Shown: positions 46,667 through 55,982, counted from the stretch's first letter. The stretch is DNA of 64,000 nucleotides from Variovorax sp. IB41 (GCF_016405905.1 NZ_JAEFCB010000003.1:62001-126000); one strand, 5' to 3'. Notes: a model not told the origin generated them from the letters alone. Translations and numbers: made by a program.

Positions 46667-48268
46667 CTACTTCCAGAACCGCGGCGCCTCGTCGATCCCG
46701 TTCAGCGCCTTGCGGCATGTCTTTGCATGGACCGCATGCCTCGCGCTGAACCAGCCGACCGCAAACCACGCGCGCCCATCGCGCTCGGTGGCTTCGCGGT
46801 AGAGCGCGAGCGCGACGGCTTCGTCGTTGAATTCGCCCAGCGCGTCCTGCGCGGGGCGCAGGTGCTTCAGGTAGCGCTCGGCGGCTGACGACGACTTTTC
46901 ATCGGCATCGAACAGCGGGGCGACGAACTCCGCGAGGTAGCGCAGGCGCTTGAGCCGCTTGCGCACGCGGTGCTGGCTTTCGGTGTCGAGCGACTCGAAG
47001 CGCTTGCCGTCGCGCACCGCTTGCTTGTGCAGGTGCTGGAGGCGCTTGCGCAGGAAGCGGCGGGCGTCGTTCAGGCTCATCGGGGCCGGCGCCGGAGGGG
47101 TTTCGTCGGTCGTTTCGGCGTCGGAGGCCTTCGGCGCGGCTTCTGGCTCCGGCGCTGCAGCGGTGAAGCCGATCAGCGAAACCAGCACCGACTGGAATGC
47201 CGGCGCGCGGACGATGTCGCCCGACGACGGCGCATCGACCGCCGCCGCGTCACCGCCCGCCAGCGGATCGAACTCCGGCGCCCCTGCTTCGCGCAGTTGC
47301 GGCTGCGCCAGCTTCACCACCTGTTCGCGATCGCGCAGGTCGCCGAGCGCGCGGAAGGCGTCGACCAGCGGCGGCTCCCATCGGGCCGCGTCGAAATGGC
47401 CGCTGCCCGCATTGAGCCCCGCCAGTTCGCGCAGCGCGGTGCGCAGGCGCCGGATGCCGATGCGCAGTTGGTGGATCTGCTCTTCATCGGTGCTGCCCGC
47501 CGCGATCTCGCTGGCGTTGGGCAGCATCTGCGCGAGGCACGACGCGACGATGGCCTGCTGGATCGCGCGGCCGTCGAGCTTGTCCTTGCCTTCGGGAAAG
47601 CGCGGTGTCTCGGCCTTCACGGCCGCCACGACCTCCACCTTCGCCAGCAGCCGCGCGCCGCGCTCGGCCTTGGACACGGTGCTGAACCACAGCCCGTGCT
47701 GGTGCGACCAGCGGCGCGCGAGCGCCACGAGCCCCTGCACGTCGCCGCGCTTGAGTTCGAGCTCCAGTTCGCACACGGGCGATTCGGACTGCTCGGGCGT
47801 GCCGGCGTGCGCCACGACCTTGCCGACATCGAGCGCCATCTCCACGACCGCGGCGCCGGGCCCGCTGACGCGCACGTCGCGCGTGAGCCGCACGATGTCG
47901 GTGGACTGCCGCTCGACCAGCGGCGCGCCGCTCGCGGCCAGCGCCTTGGTGAGCCGGTCGCCCACGAGCGTGCCCTGGTGGCGCTGCGGGTCGATGCTCG
48001 GTGATGCGGCGGCGGTGCCGAGTTCGACGTTGTGCTCCAGACGGTGCAGCGCGTTGTCGCCCGTCGCCTTGACGGTCTGCACCCAGCGCCGCCCCTCCTT
48101 GCGAAGGCGCAGCACGATGCCCTCGGCGGCGAGCGCCTGGTCGGCGGTGTCGAAATAGCGCGCCTGCAGGCGGGTGCGCACGACGGTGCCGCGCCGCAGC
48201 GCCGCCTCGACGGCCTGCAGCCGGTTGGCCGGAATCTCAAACTTGAACTCGATTTCCATGGCGGCCAT
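46667..48268 (-). CDS. CYTH-CHAD domain protein
   Basis: A 533-aa two-domain protein. The N-terminal CYTH domain has the EIEFK (ExExK) metal motif; the C-terminal CHAD half (about residues 230-530) has Lys/Arg/His-rich helices such as QLRIGIRRLRTAL and RKRLKRLRYLAEF. CYTH hydrolyses tripolyphosphate and related compounds, CHAD binds polyphosphate. Start at 48268 (MAAMEIEF); 48259 is an alternative. It lies opposite a VOC gene. Confidence 0.9.
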   Translation of the reverse strand: MAAMEIEFKFEIPANRLQAVEAALRRGTVVRTRLQARYFDTADQALAAEGIVLRLRKEGRRWVQTVKATGDNALHRLEHNVELGTAAASPSIDPQRHQGTLVGDRLTKALAASGAPLVERQSTDIVRLTRDVRVSGPGAAVVEMALDVGKVVAHAGTPEQSESPVCELELELKRGDVQGLVALARRWSHQHGLWFSTVSKAERGARLLAKVEVVAAVKAETPRFPEGKDKLDGRAIQQAIVASCLAQMLPNASEIAAGSTDEEQIHQLRIGIRRLRTALRELAGLNAGSGHFDAARWEPPLVDAFRALGDLRDREQVVKLAQPQLREAGAPEFDPLAGGDAAAVDAPSSGDIVRAPAFQSVLVSLIGFTAAAPEPEAAPKASDAETTDETPPAPAPMSLNDARRFLRKRLQHLHKQAVRDGKRFESLDTESQHRVRKRLKRLRYLAEFVAPLFDADEKSSSAAERYLKHLRPAQDALGEFNDEAVALALYREATERDGRAWFAVGWFSARHAVHAKTCRKALNGIDEAPRFWK

Positions 48269-48343
48269 GATGCCCCGCCTTCTTCGGGCGCCACGCAATC
48301 TCCCGAGGGCCCGACCGGGCAAAAACAAAGATTCGAAAAATCA

Positions 48344-48391
48344 TGTGGACGCCGTCCATTTTCTTTGTTATCGTTTGTGGACGGTGTACAC
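48344..48391. promoter_or_regulatory. Operator-like repeats upstream of the VOC gene
   Basis: TGTGGACG occurs twice (48344-48351 and 48376-48383), 32 bp apart, about three helical turns. The first lies in the odd palindrome TGGACG-C-CGTCCA (48346-48358), the second is followed by the palindrome GTGTACAC (48384-48391). A TTATCG -10-like hexamer lies between. It looks like a two-site operator for a TetR- or similar repressor serving the VOC gene. Confidence 0.5.
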
Positions 48392-48442
48392 AACACACCG
48401 GCAAACCTCCAGATCCAACCCTTCATCGACACAGGAAACATC

Positions 48443-48865
48443 ATGGCCAACAAGCAGATCTTCGTGAACCTCCCCGTCAAGAACCTCGAGAAGACCAAGA
48501 CGTTCTTCGCCGCGCTGGGCTACACCTTCAACGCGCAGTTCACCGATGCGAATGCCGCCTGCATGGTGATCGAGAAGGACAGCATCTTCGCGATGCTGCT
48601 GGTGGAGGACTTCTTCAAGACCTTCACCACCAAGAGCATCACCGACACGAGCACCAGCACCGAGGTGCTGGTGTGCCTGTCGTGCGAGAGCCGCGCCGAG
48701 GTCGACGCGCTGGTCGCCAAGGCGGTGGCCGCCGGCGGCACCACGCCGCGCGAACCCCAGGACTACGGCTTCATGTACGGCCACGGCTTCCAGGACATCG
48801 ACGGCCACCTCTGGGAGCTGATGTACATGGACCCGAACGCGGTCGTCCAGCACCAGAACCCCTGA
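48443..48865 (+). CDS. VOC family (glyoxalase/bleomycin-resistance fold) protein
   Basis: A 140-aa protein with two beta-alpha-beta-beta-beta units: KQIFVNLPVKNLEKTKTFFA, YTFNAQF and DIDGHLWELMYM. Family members bind metal and act as lyases, dioxygenases or resistance proteins; active function unknown. Preceded by a strongly structured promoter region. Start ATG at 48443. Confidence 0.85.
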   Translation: MANKQIFVNLPVKNLEKTKTFFAALGYTFNAQFTDANAACMVIEKDSIFAMLLVEDFFKTFTTKSITDTSTSTEVLVCLSCESRAEVDALVAKAVAAGGTTPREPQDYGFMYGHGFQDIDGHLWELMYMDPNAVVQHQNP

Positions 48866-49020
48866 CGCCCCGGCGCTGAGGAACAAGAGCCATGCCCATC
48901 GTTCCATACGCGCTCTTCACTGTTGCAGGGAAGGCCCCTACCGGAAGGCGCAGGCGCCCCGATATTCCATCCATTGGCACGGCATCATCGGCCGAGCCCC
49001 CCATGGAAAGGAATAGCCGC

Positions 49021-50085
49021 ATGTCCGACAACAACAACAACAAGGGTCCCATCGTCCAGGTCAAGCCGCTCGGCTTTCCCTGGCAGACGATCGACCCGTT
49101 CCTGTTCTGCGTCTATCACGACGACGCCTACCCCAAGGCCAACGGCCGCATGGGCCCCGAGGCCTCGCTCGCGGGCCGCCAGATCGGCCAGGACTTCAGC
49201 CGCAAGGACGGCTGGAGCATGTACCACGGCGACACGGTGCCGGGCTTTCCCTCGCACCCGCACCGCGGATTCGAGACGGTGACCATCGTGCGCAAGGGCC
49301 TGGTCGATCACTCCGATTCGCTGGGCGCCACCGCGCGCTTCGGCGGCGGCGACGTGCAGTGGCTCACTGCCGGCAAGGGCATCGTGCATTCGGAGATGTT
49401 CCCGCTGCTGGACGCGGCCGCGCCCAATCCGCTGGAGCTCTTCCAGATCTGGCTCAACCTGCCGGCCAAGAACAAGATGGCCGAGCCGCACTTCACGATG
49501 TTCTGGTCGGACGCGATTCCGCGCTTCGCCTCGGACGACGCGAAGGGCGGGCGCACCGAGGTGGCGGTCATCGCGGGCCGGCTCGGCGACGCCGGCAACG
49601 GCCAGGATCCGATCCAGCCGCTCGCGCCGCCGCCCGCTTCATGGGCTGCAGAGGCCGATGCCGACGTGGCGATCTGGACGATCAAGATGACGCCCGGCGC
49701 GCAATGGACGCTGCCGCCCGCCACGGGCGAGGGCACGCGGCGGATGCTCTATTTCTTCAAGGGCGCGGCCGCGCAGATCGGCGGCGAGCGCATCGAAGGG
49801 CCGGTGGCGGTCGAGCTGCGCGCGGATGCGGCTGTCGAACTGGTCAACGGCGACGACGAGAGCGAGTTCCTCGTGCTGCAGGGCCGCCCGATTGCCGAGC
49901 CGGTGGCGCAGTACGGCCCTTTCGTGATGAACACCCAGGCCGAGATCAGCCAGACCATGGCCGACTACCGCCGCACGCAGTTCGGCGGCTGGCCCTGGGA
50001 CGACTCGGCGCCGGTGCACGACGCCAAGGCCGCGCGCTTTGCGCGGCACCCGGGCGGCCGAGAGGAAGTGCCGGCAGCGACGTAA
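49021..50085 (+). CDS. Pirin family protein, complete metal site
   Basis: A bicupin of 354 aa with all four expected Fe ligands in the N-terminal cupin: His79 and His81 (HPHRGFETVT), His123 and Glu125 (GIVHSE). It is thus unlike the divergent pirin at 43.6 kb and may be an active quercetin-type dioxygenase or redox regulator. Start at 49021 (MSDNNNNKGP). Confidence 0.9.
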   Translation: MSDNNNNKGPIVQVKPLGFPWQTIDPFLFCVYHDDAYPKANGRMGPEASLAGRQIGQDFSRKDGWSMYHGDTVPGFPSHPHRGFETVTIVRKGLVDHSDSLGATARFGGGDVQWLTAGKGIVHSEMFPLLDAAAPNPLELFQIWLNLPAKNKMAEPHFTMFWSDAIPRFASDDAKGGRTEVAVIAGRLGDAGNGQDPIQPLAPPPASWAAEADADVAIWTIKMTPGAQWTLPPATGEGTRRMLYFFKGAAAQIGGERIEGPVAVELRADAAVELVNGDDESEFLVLQGRPIAEPVAQYGPFVMNTQAEISQTMADYRRTQFGGWPWDDSAPVHDAKAARFARHPGGREEVPAAT

Positions 50086-50191
50086 GACCCGGGGGTCTTG
50101 TCGCGAAACACCGCGGAACCGGCTTCGCCGGGCCGCAGGTGTTGCCCCCGGTAGGGGTTGGCGAAGCGACACGAAGTGCGCGGAGCCTGGG
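50084..50191. repeat. Candidate dispersed intergenic repeat (Comamonadaceae type)
   Basis: The region after the pirin stop has a run of nested hairpins: AAGACC/GGTCTT, CCGGC-TTC-GCCGG (50119-50131) and CCCC/GGGG around 50145-50156, then GCGAAGCGACACGAAGTGCG. I recall very similar strings at many intergenic sites in Variovorax-like genomes, so a REP-like element is likely. Only one copy is visible here. Confidence 0.4.
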
Positions 50192-50221
50192 GGCGAGCTC
50201 GATGTTCTGGGGCGAGGTCGA

Positions 50222-50512
50222 TCAGAACGTCTTGATGACCTCGATGCTCGGGGCGGTCATGCTGGGGACGAATTCCGTCACGTCCATCCGCGCCACGCCG
50301 CCCTGCACGAACGGGTCGCGCGCCAGCACCGCTTCGAGCGCCTCGCGGTCGCCTGAGCGCGCGAGGATCACGCCGCCCGTGCGCGGCACCTGCCGGCCCG
50401 ACGCCACGAAGAGGCCGCTCTCGTAGTGCTTCTTGAGCCAGACCATGTGCGGGTCCATCAGCGCATCGACTTCTGCCAGGGGGCGGGTGTAGGTGAGGGT
50501 GACGATGAACAT
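50222..50512 (-). CDS. YciI-like protein
   Basis: A 96-aa YCII/ferredoxin-like-fold protein: FIVTLTYTRPLAEVDALMDP, HYESGLFVASGRQVPRTGG and ARDPFVQGGVARMDVTEF. Small dimeric proteins with His-Asp type putative active sites; function unknown. Start at 50512; the longer frame to 50569 lacks family match. Confidence 0.78.
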   Translation of the reverse strand: MFIVTLTYTRPLAEVDALMDPHMVWLKKHYESGLFVASGRQVPRTGGVILARSGDREALEAVLARDPFVQGGVARMDVTEFVPSMTAPSIEVIKTF

Positions 50513-50796
50513 GGGCAGGATGGCGTGAATACGGAAAGCCCCAATCCTATGCCTTGGCGGGGTACCCACCGCGCGAGAGTGTGCGCGTGCGTAACCGAAC
50601 GCCTGCGCGCTATTCGATCGCCACGCCGCCTTCTTTCAGCAACTTCGCGAATCTGGCGGTTTCCTCGCGGATCTGGTGGGTCATGTTCTGCGGCGAGCGG
50701 TTCGCTGACAACTGGAAAGAGAAACCGCCACGGCCCGCGCCTGCGGCTTTCTGCTACCGTATTTTTCATCGCCGACCGCTCACCGGAGACCTGCTC

Positions 50797-51864
50797 ATGC
50801 CGCTTCGCCCGCCACCGATCCTGCCGCCCAGCTTCGTACCGCCGTACCTGCTGGACCGGCTCGCGGCGCACGCCGATGCACCGGTCAGCGCGCGCGCGGC
50901 CAACACGCTGATGATCGACCGCGAGCACCGCGGACTGCGCGAATTCCTCGCGCCCAAGGTGTCGTCGAGCCCCGCGCCGCAGTACGCGAAACGCGGCTCG
51001 CCCGAGCGCAAGATCCATGACGCGGGCAACACCACGCAACTGCCCGGCAAGCTGATCCGCAGCGAAGGCCAGGCGGCCAGCAAGGACCTCGCGGTCGACG
51101 AGGCCTACGACGCCCTGGGCGCCACCTGGCGCCTGTACCACGACATCTACGCGCGCGACTCCATCGACGCTGCCGGCATGCCGCTCACGGGCAGCGTGCA
51201 CTACGGCAACGACTACGACAACGCCTTCTGGAACGGCACGCAGATGGTGTTCGGCGATGGCGACGGCGAGGTGTTCAACCGCTTCACCATTGCCGTGGAC
51301 ATCATCGGCCACGAGCTCACGCACGGCGTGATCGATCACGAGTCCGGGCTGGTCTACCAGGGCCAGTCGGGCGCGCTCAACGAATCGATCTGCGACGTGT
51401 TCGGCGCGCTGGTCAAGCAGCACGTGCTCCAGCAGACCGCGCAGCAGGCCGACTGGCTGGTGGGCGCGGGGCTTTTCAAGGAAACGGTGAAGGCGCGCGC
51501 GCTGCGCTCGATGGCCGAGCCCGGCACCGCTTACGACGACCCGGTGCTCGGCAAGGACCCGCAGCCCGCGCACATGAAAGACATCGTCGTCACGCGGCAG
51601 GACAATGGCGGCGTGCACATCAATTCCGGCATTCCGAACCGCGCCTTCCATCTCGCCGCGACCGCCATCGAAGGCCCGGCGTGGGAGACGGCCGGGCGCA
51701 TCTGGTACGACACCGTGTGCGACCGCCGGTTGAAGCAGGACGCCGATTTCGCCGCCTTCGCCGAGCTGACCGTGAGCGCCGCGGCCAAACGCTTCGGCGC
51801 CGGCAGCGCGGCGCACAAGGCGGTCATCGCCGCATGGAACACCGTGGGAGTCACCGCATCATGA
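50797..51864 (+). CDS. Protealysin-like M4 metalloprotease
   Basis: A 355-aa zinc protease of the protealysin branch of thermolysin-like peptidases. The short propeptide has PPSFVPPYLLDRLA, characteristic of the branch. Zinc site: HELTH at residues 172-176 and Glu196 in NESICD; later NGGVHINSGIPNRAF. There is no classical secretion signal peptide, as in protealysin. Its stop overlaps the following inhibitor-like gene by ATGA. Confidence 0.92.
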   Translation: MPLRPPPILPPSFVPPYLLDRLAAHADAPVSARAANTLMIDREHRGLREFLAPKVSSSPAPQYAKRGSPERKIHDAGNTTQLPGKLIRSEGQAASKDLAVDEAYDALGATWRLYHDIYARDSIDAAGMPLTGSVHYGNDYDNAFWNGTQMVFGDGDGEVFNRFTIAVDIIGHELTHGVIDHESGLVYQGQSGALNESICDVFGALVKQHVLQQTAQQADWLVGAGLFKETVKARALRSMAEPGTAYDDPVLGKDPQPAHMKDIVVTRQDNGGVHINSGIPNRAFHLAATAIEGPAWETAGRIWYDTVCDRRLKQDADFAAFAELTVSAAAKRFGAGSAAHKAVIAAWNTVGVTAS

Positions 51865-52196
51865 TCCACCTGCCGCCCCTGACCGAAGCCACCGTCGTGC
51901 GCGTAACGCGCGAGGGCGGCATTGCCTACATGCCGGGCCTCGCACGGCCGCGCAGCTTCCAGCTGGGCGATTGCACCGAGGAGCTGCGCCGGCAGATCGA
52001 CGACGCGCTGCAAAGCGCCATGCCGCATGCCGAGGAAAGCGGCGCCACATCGCCGGGCGGCGACCAGCGCGTCTACCGCGTGGAGGTGGTGATGGAGAAC
52101 ACGGCCACCGCCAGTTCGGTCAGCTTCGACGTGCCCGAGACCGAGGCGCCCGCGGCGCTGGTGCATCTGTGGAAGGACGCGGGCAAGCGCCGCTGA
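51861..52196 (+). CDS. Emfourin-like protealysin inhibitor
   Basis: A 111-aa protein starting with ATG overlapping the protease stop. It contains VVRVTREGGIAYMPGLARP and RVYRVEVVMENT, a compact beta-rich pattern like emfourin, the inhibitor encoded beside protealysin genes. Function as an inhibitor is inferred from position and resemblance. Length is as expected for that family. Confidence 0.75.
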   Translation: MIHLPPLTEATVVRVTREGGIAYMPGLARPRSFQLGDCTEELRRQIDDALQSAMPHAEESGATSPGGDQRVYRVEVVMENTATASSVSFDVPETEAPAALVHLWKDAGKRR

Positions 52197-52211
52197 CCTT
52201 GCGCTTTGTCC

Positions 52212-53540
52212 TCAGCCCTTGCCGAGGACGACGGAGCCGATCAGCCACACGTTGGCCGCGCCGATCACACCGAAAAGGCCCCAGGCCAGCAGCTTCACCA
52301 CCGGGCCGTTGGCAAAGCCGCCCATCATGCTGCGGCTGCTCGTGAAACGGATCAGCGGCCACATCGCAAAGGGCAGCTGGAAGCTCAGCACCACCTGGCT
52401 GAGCACCAGCATCTTGCCCACGCCGCCATCGCCGAACCACCAGACACCGAAGAACGCCGGGCCGAGCGCCAGCGCGCGCGTGAGGAGGCGCCGCTGCCAG
52501 CAGGGGATCTTCAGGTCGAGAAAACCTTCCATGATGATCTGGCCCGCGATGGTGCCGGTGAAGGTCGAGCTCTGGCCCGAGGCCAGCAGCGCGATGCCGA
52601 ACAGCGTGGCCGCGAACGCGCTGCCCACGATGGGTTCGATGAGCCGGTAGGCATCGTCGATCTCGGTCACGTCCTGGTGGCCGGTCGCGTGGAACGCGCT
52701 GGCCGCGAGCACCATGATGGCCGCGTTGACCAGGAGCGCGAGAGACAGCGACACCACCGCGTCGAGCGTGCAGAAGCGCACCGCCTCGCGGCGCGCCGCA
52801 TCGGTGTCGGCGATGAGCCGCGTCTGCACGATGGACGAATGCAGGTACAGGTTGTGCGGCATCACGGTGGCGCCGACCACGCCGATCGCAAGGTACAGCG
52901 CGCCCGGCTGCTGCAGCCGCTCGAAGCTCGGCGCAAAGCCCATCGCCACGCCGAACCAGTTGGGCTGCGACATCGCGAGCTCCACGATGAAGCAGCCCGC
53001 GATGGTGCCCACCAGCCCGAGCACGATGGCCTCCACGCGCCGGAAGCCCGCGCCCTGCAGGCCCAGCACGAGCAGCGTGTCGAAGGCCGTGATGGCAATG
53101 CCCACCGGGATCGACACGCCGAACAGCAGGTGCAGCGCGAGCGCGCTGCCCAGCACCTCGGCGAGGTCGCAGGCCACGATGGCCAGTTCGGCACCGAGCC
53201 AGAGGAAGCGGTTCACGCGCGGCGAATAGTGCTCGCGGCAGGCGCGCGCGAGGTCTTTCTGTGCGACCAGCCCGAGCCGCACGCACAGCGTCTGCAAGAG
53301 CATCGCCGCCAGGCTCGCGAGCAGCACCACGAAGAGCAGGCCGTAGCCGAAGCGCGAGCCCGCCTCGATGTCGGTCGCCCAGTTGCCCGGGTCCATGTAG
53401 CCCACAGAAACCAGGAGGCCCGGACCCGCGTAGCGCAAGAGCTTCTTGCCGAAGGGCAGGTCCTGCGGAACCGCCACGCTGCCCTTGACTTCGGAAGGGC
53501 AGAAGGGCGCAGTGGCCGTGCGGGGGAGCGGGAAGAACAT
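52212..53540 (-). CDS. mntH: NRAMP Mn2+/Fe2+ transporter
   Basis: Proton-coupled divalent-metal importer of 442 aa with 11 or so transmembrane segments. The metal-binding motif of helix 1 is GYMDPGNWATDIEAG; the helix 6 motif is GATVMPHNLYLHSS. I use ATG 53540 (MFFPLPR) as start; 53564 adds eight residues. I did not find a clear MntR or Fur box upstream. Confidence 0.94.
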   Translation of the reverse strand: MFFPLPRTATAPFCPSEVKGSVAVPQDLPFGKKLLRYAGPGLLVSVGYMDPGNWATDIEAGSRFGYGLLFVVLLASLAAMLLQTLCVRLGLVAQKDLARACREHYSPRVNRFLWLGAELAIVACDLAEVLGSALALHLLFGVSIPVGIAITAFDTLLVLGLQGAGFRRVEAIVLGLVGTIAGCFIVELAMSQPNWFGVAMGFAPSFERLQQPGALYLAIGVVGATVMPHNLYLHSSIVQTRLIADTDAARREAVRFCTLDAVVSLSLALLVNAAIMVLAASAFHATGHQDVTEIDDAYRLIEPIVGSAFAATLFGIALLASGQSSTFTGTIAGQIIMEGFLDLKIPCWQRRLLTRALALGPAFFGVWWFGDGGVGKMLVLSQVVLSFQLPFAMWPLIRFTSSRSMMGGFANGPVVKLLAWGLFGVIGAANVWLIGSVVLGKG

Positions 53541-53655
53541 GCGCGCGATGATAGGGTGGGGCACCGGGTCTCGTGCAAGACCTGCGCCGCGGCGCCGGAT
53601 CTTTTAGATTCGACGTTCGCACTCAACAACATCACAACCATCCGGAGCCATTCCA

Positions 53656-53964
53656 ATGATTCACGTAGTCGCTGTCATCAACGCCAAGCCCGGCCAGCGC
53701 GCCCAACTGCTCGAAGCCTTCGCCGCCAACCGCGCGGCCGTGCTGGCCGAAGAGGGTTGCATCGAGTACGGCGCGACGATCGATGCGCAGGGCGTTCCTC
53801 CCTCGAAGGCGAGCTTCGGGGCCGACACTTTCGTCGTCGTCGAGAAGTGGGAAACGCTCGCCCACCTGCAGGCGCACGCCGTCGCGCCGCACATGAAAGC
53901 CCATGGCGAGAAGACCAAGGAGCTGGTCGAGAGCAAGCTGATCCACGTGCTAGAACCCGTCTAG
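53656..53964 (+). CDS. Antibiotic biosynthesis monooxygenase (ABM) family protein
   Basis: A 102-aa dimeric ferredoxin-like-fold protein: HVVAVINAKPGQRAQLLEAF, IEYGATIDAQG and FVVVEKWETLAHLQAH, as in YgiN-type quinol monooxygenases. Reaction unproven. Preceded by CGGAG 14 bp before ATG. Confidence 0.85.
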   Translation: MIHVVAVINAKPGQRAQLLEAFAANRAAVLAEEGCIEYGATIDAQGVPPSKASFGADTFVVVEKWETLAHLQAHAVAPHMKAHGEKTKELVESKLIHVLEPV

Positions 53965-54054
53965 GTTCTTCCCTTAGCGGCCTTCGCGCGCGGCGCGGGG
54001 CGTGCTACCTTCGCGCCGGGAGCAGAAGACATCTCGGACGAGGGGACTCGAGAC

Positions 54055-54660
54055 ATGGCGATCGTTTTCAGACCGCATGGTTTCCGCCTGCACGCTTTCG
54101 CCGCGAGGCTCGGCGCATGCGCCGCGATGCTGCTTGCGGCCGGTTGCGCGCAGCTCGGCGCGCCGCCTTATGCCGCCGACTACGAAGCGCTCGATCGCCT
54201 GGAGGCCAACAACCCCGGCAAGGTGGCGGTCGCCAAGGTGCAGCCGACCGACCCCAGCGACAAGATCAACACGCTGAGCCTGCGCCGCGCAAAACTCGTG
54301 TCGCCCAGCGGCACCTTCGCGCAGTACCTCGAAGACGCGCTGATGCGCGACCTGAGCGAGATCGCGGTCTACGACCCGAAGGCGCCGACGCGCATCGCGG
54401 CGCGCATCGTCGTCAACGAACTCGACCTGGGCGTGATCAACGGCACCGGCCGCATGGACGTGGAGGTCACCGTCACGCGCGATGCGGCGCAGAAGCTGCG
54501 CAAGACCTACCGCGGCGAGATCGCCTTCGATTCGAGCTACGCGAACATCGTGGCGGTGCCCGCCGGGCAGGCCGCGTATCCGAGGCTGGTGCGCGCGCTG
54601 CTGCGGCAGATGTATGCCGATCCGCAATTCGTCGCGGCCATCGCCACGTCAGCGCCATAA
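54055..54660 (+). CDS. Lipoprotein A1 (duplicated pair)
   Basis: A 201-aa lipoprotein with lipobox LAAGC and mature start CAQLGAPPYAADYEALDRLE. Strong motifs are KVQPTDPSD, SPSGTFAQYLEDAL and PAGQAAYPRLVRALLRQMYA. It is a clear paralogue of the protein encoded at 55386-55955. No family recognised; the layout of short beta strands and amphipathic helices suggests an outer-membrane-anchored accessory protein. It precedes B1 by 15 bp. Confidence 0.85.
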   Translation: MAIVFRPHGFRLHAFAARLGACAAMLLAAGCAQLGAPPYAADYEALDRLEANNPGKVAVAKVQPTDPSDKINTLSLRRAKLVSPSGTFAQYLEDALMRDLSEIAVYDPKAPTRIAARIVVNELDLGVINGTGRMDVEVTVTRDAAQKLRKTYRGEIAFDSSYANIVAVPAGQAAYPRLVRALLRQMYADPQFVAAIATSAP

Positions 54661-54675
54661 AGCCGGAGAAGCACC

Positions 54676-55275
54676 ATGTCGTTTCTTCTTTCTTCTCCGA
54701 TGCCCCGCCTGGCTGCCGCGCTGGCAACCGCTGCCCTCCTGGCCGGCTGCTCCCACCCGATCACGATGATCACGGAGACGGCGCCGCCGCGCTCCGTCGC
54801 ACACCTTATCCCGAAGAAGGTCGCGTATGTGATGACCGATGCGCAGCGCGACCTGCAGGTCACGACCGCCGGCGGCAGCGGCGACCGCGTGAGCTACTAC
54901 CCGTACCGCGACCTGGAAAAATCCATCCGTGATGCGCTGCGCGGGGTCTACCGCAACGTGATCGTCGTTCGCACCGCGAGCGATGCGAAGGCCAACGAAG
55001 CAGCGGGCGTCTCGCTGGTGTTCACGCCGCAGATCAAGACGGATTCGAGCTCGTCCTCATGGGTCACCTGGCCGCCCACTGCGTTCACGGCCGAGGTGTC
55101 GTGCGTGGTGACGGACGCCGCGGGCGCCGAGGTCACGCGTGTGCGCGCGAGCGGCAACGGCACGGCGGAATTCGGCGAGTTCAATGGCGACTACGGGCTG
55201 GCCGCGCGACGTGCGGCCAGGCAGATGACTTCGCAGCTGAGCAGCGAGATTCGGAGGAACGAGAAGCTGCGCTGA
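54676..55275 (+). CDS. Lipoprotein B1 (duplicated pair)
   Basis: A 199-aa lipoprotein with lipobox LLAGC (CSHPITMITETAPPRSVA). Motifs: KKVAYVMTDAQRDLQV, VSYYPYRDLEKSIRDAL, VFTPQIKTDSSSSSWVTWPP, ending EIRRNEKLR. Paralogue of the protein at 55983-56576. Function unknown. In the same transcript as A1. Confidence 0.85.
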   Translation: MSFLLSSPMPRLAAALATAALLAGCSHPITMITETAPPRSVAHLIPKKVAYVMTDAQRDLQVTTAGGSGDRVSYYPYRDLEKSIRDALRGVYRNVIVVRTASDAKANEAAGVSLVFTPQIKTDSSSSSWVTWPPTAFTAEVSCVVTDAAGAEVTRVRASGNGTAEFGEFNGDYGLAARRAARQMTSQLSSEIRRNEKLR

Positions 55276-55385
55276 GTGCGTTGCCGCGTCGGGCCCAGCG
55301 GCAGTCTGTGTGACGAAATACCGCGCTTCGGTCGTAGCACCGTGTTACCGTTCCGTCTCCAAAACAACCCATAGAGGAGGAGAGC

Positions 55386-55955
55386 GTGACAGTAACTCGC
55401 ATGCATGGATTTGCCTTCTGCGCCTTGGCCGTCCTGGCCACAGGGTGCGCACAGTTGAAGGCACCGCCCTACGCGGCGGACTACGAAGCCCTTGACCGGC
55501 TCAAGGCAAGCAAGCCGGCCCCCGTGGCAGTGGTCAAGGTGCAGCCGACCGATCCGAACGATCCGGTCAACAACCTCTCGCTGCGCGGCGCGCGCCTGAT
55601 TTCGCCCAGCGGCACATTCGCCAAGTATCTCGAGGACGCGCTGGTGAATGACCTCAAGGAAGTGTCGGCGTACGACGCGAAATCGCGCACGCGAATCGAC
55701 GCACGCATCCTCAACAACGAGATCAGCGTGGGGAACATCGTCACCGGCACAGGTGTGATGGAGGTCCAGATCGAGGTCACGCGCGAAGGTGTGCAGCGCC
55801 TGAAGAAAACCTACAAGGCGAACACCAGCTTCGAGTCGAGCTTCGCGGGCATTGTGGCCATCCCTGCAGGGCAGGCCGCCTACTCGGATCTCGTGCGCAC
55901 GCTGCTGCGGCAGGTGTATGCCGACCCCCAGTTCGCCACCGCCCTCGCTTCCTAA
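55386..55955 (+). CDS. Lipoprotein A2 (duplicated pair)
   Basis: A 189-aa lipoprotein starting at GTG with lipobox LATGC. The mature part (CAQLKAPPYAADYEALDRLK, KVQPTDPND, SPSGTFAKYLEDAL, PAGQAAYSDLVRTLLRQVYA) is highly similar to lipoprotein A1. Preceded by GGAGGAGAG. It starts the second unit of the tandem repeat. Confidence 0.86.
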   Translation: MTVTRMHGFAFCALAVLATGCAQLKAPPYAADYEALDRLKASKPAPVAVVKVQPTDPNDPVNNLSLRGARLISPSGTFAKYLEDALVNDLKEVSAYDAKSRTRIDARILNNEISVGNIVTGTGVMEVQIEVTREGVQRLKKTYKANTSFESSFAGIVAIPAGQAAYSDLVRTLLRQVYADPQFATALAS

Positions 55956-55982
55956 AAAAACAGAACCCGGAGAAGAAATTTC

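Noticed and set aside
53584..53595. GCGCCGCGGCGC palindrome before the ABM gene
   Set aside because: GC-only self-complementary 12-mer is expected often in such DNA, and it is not followed by T residues.
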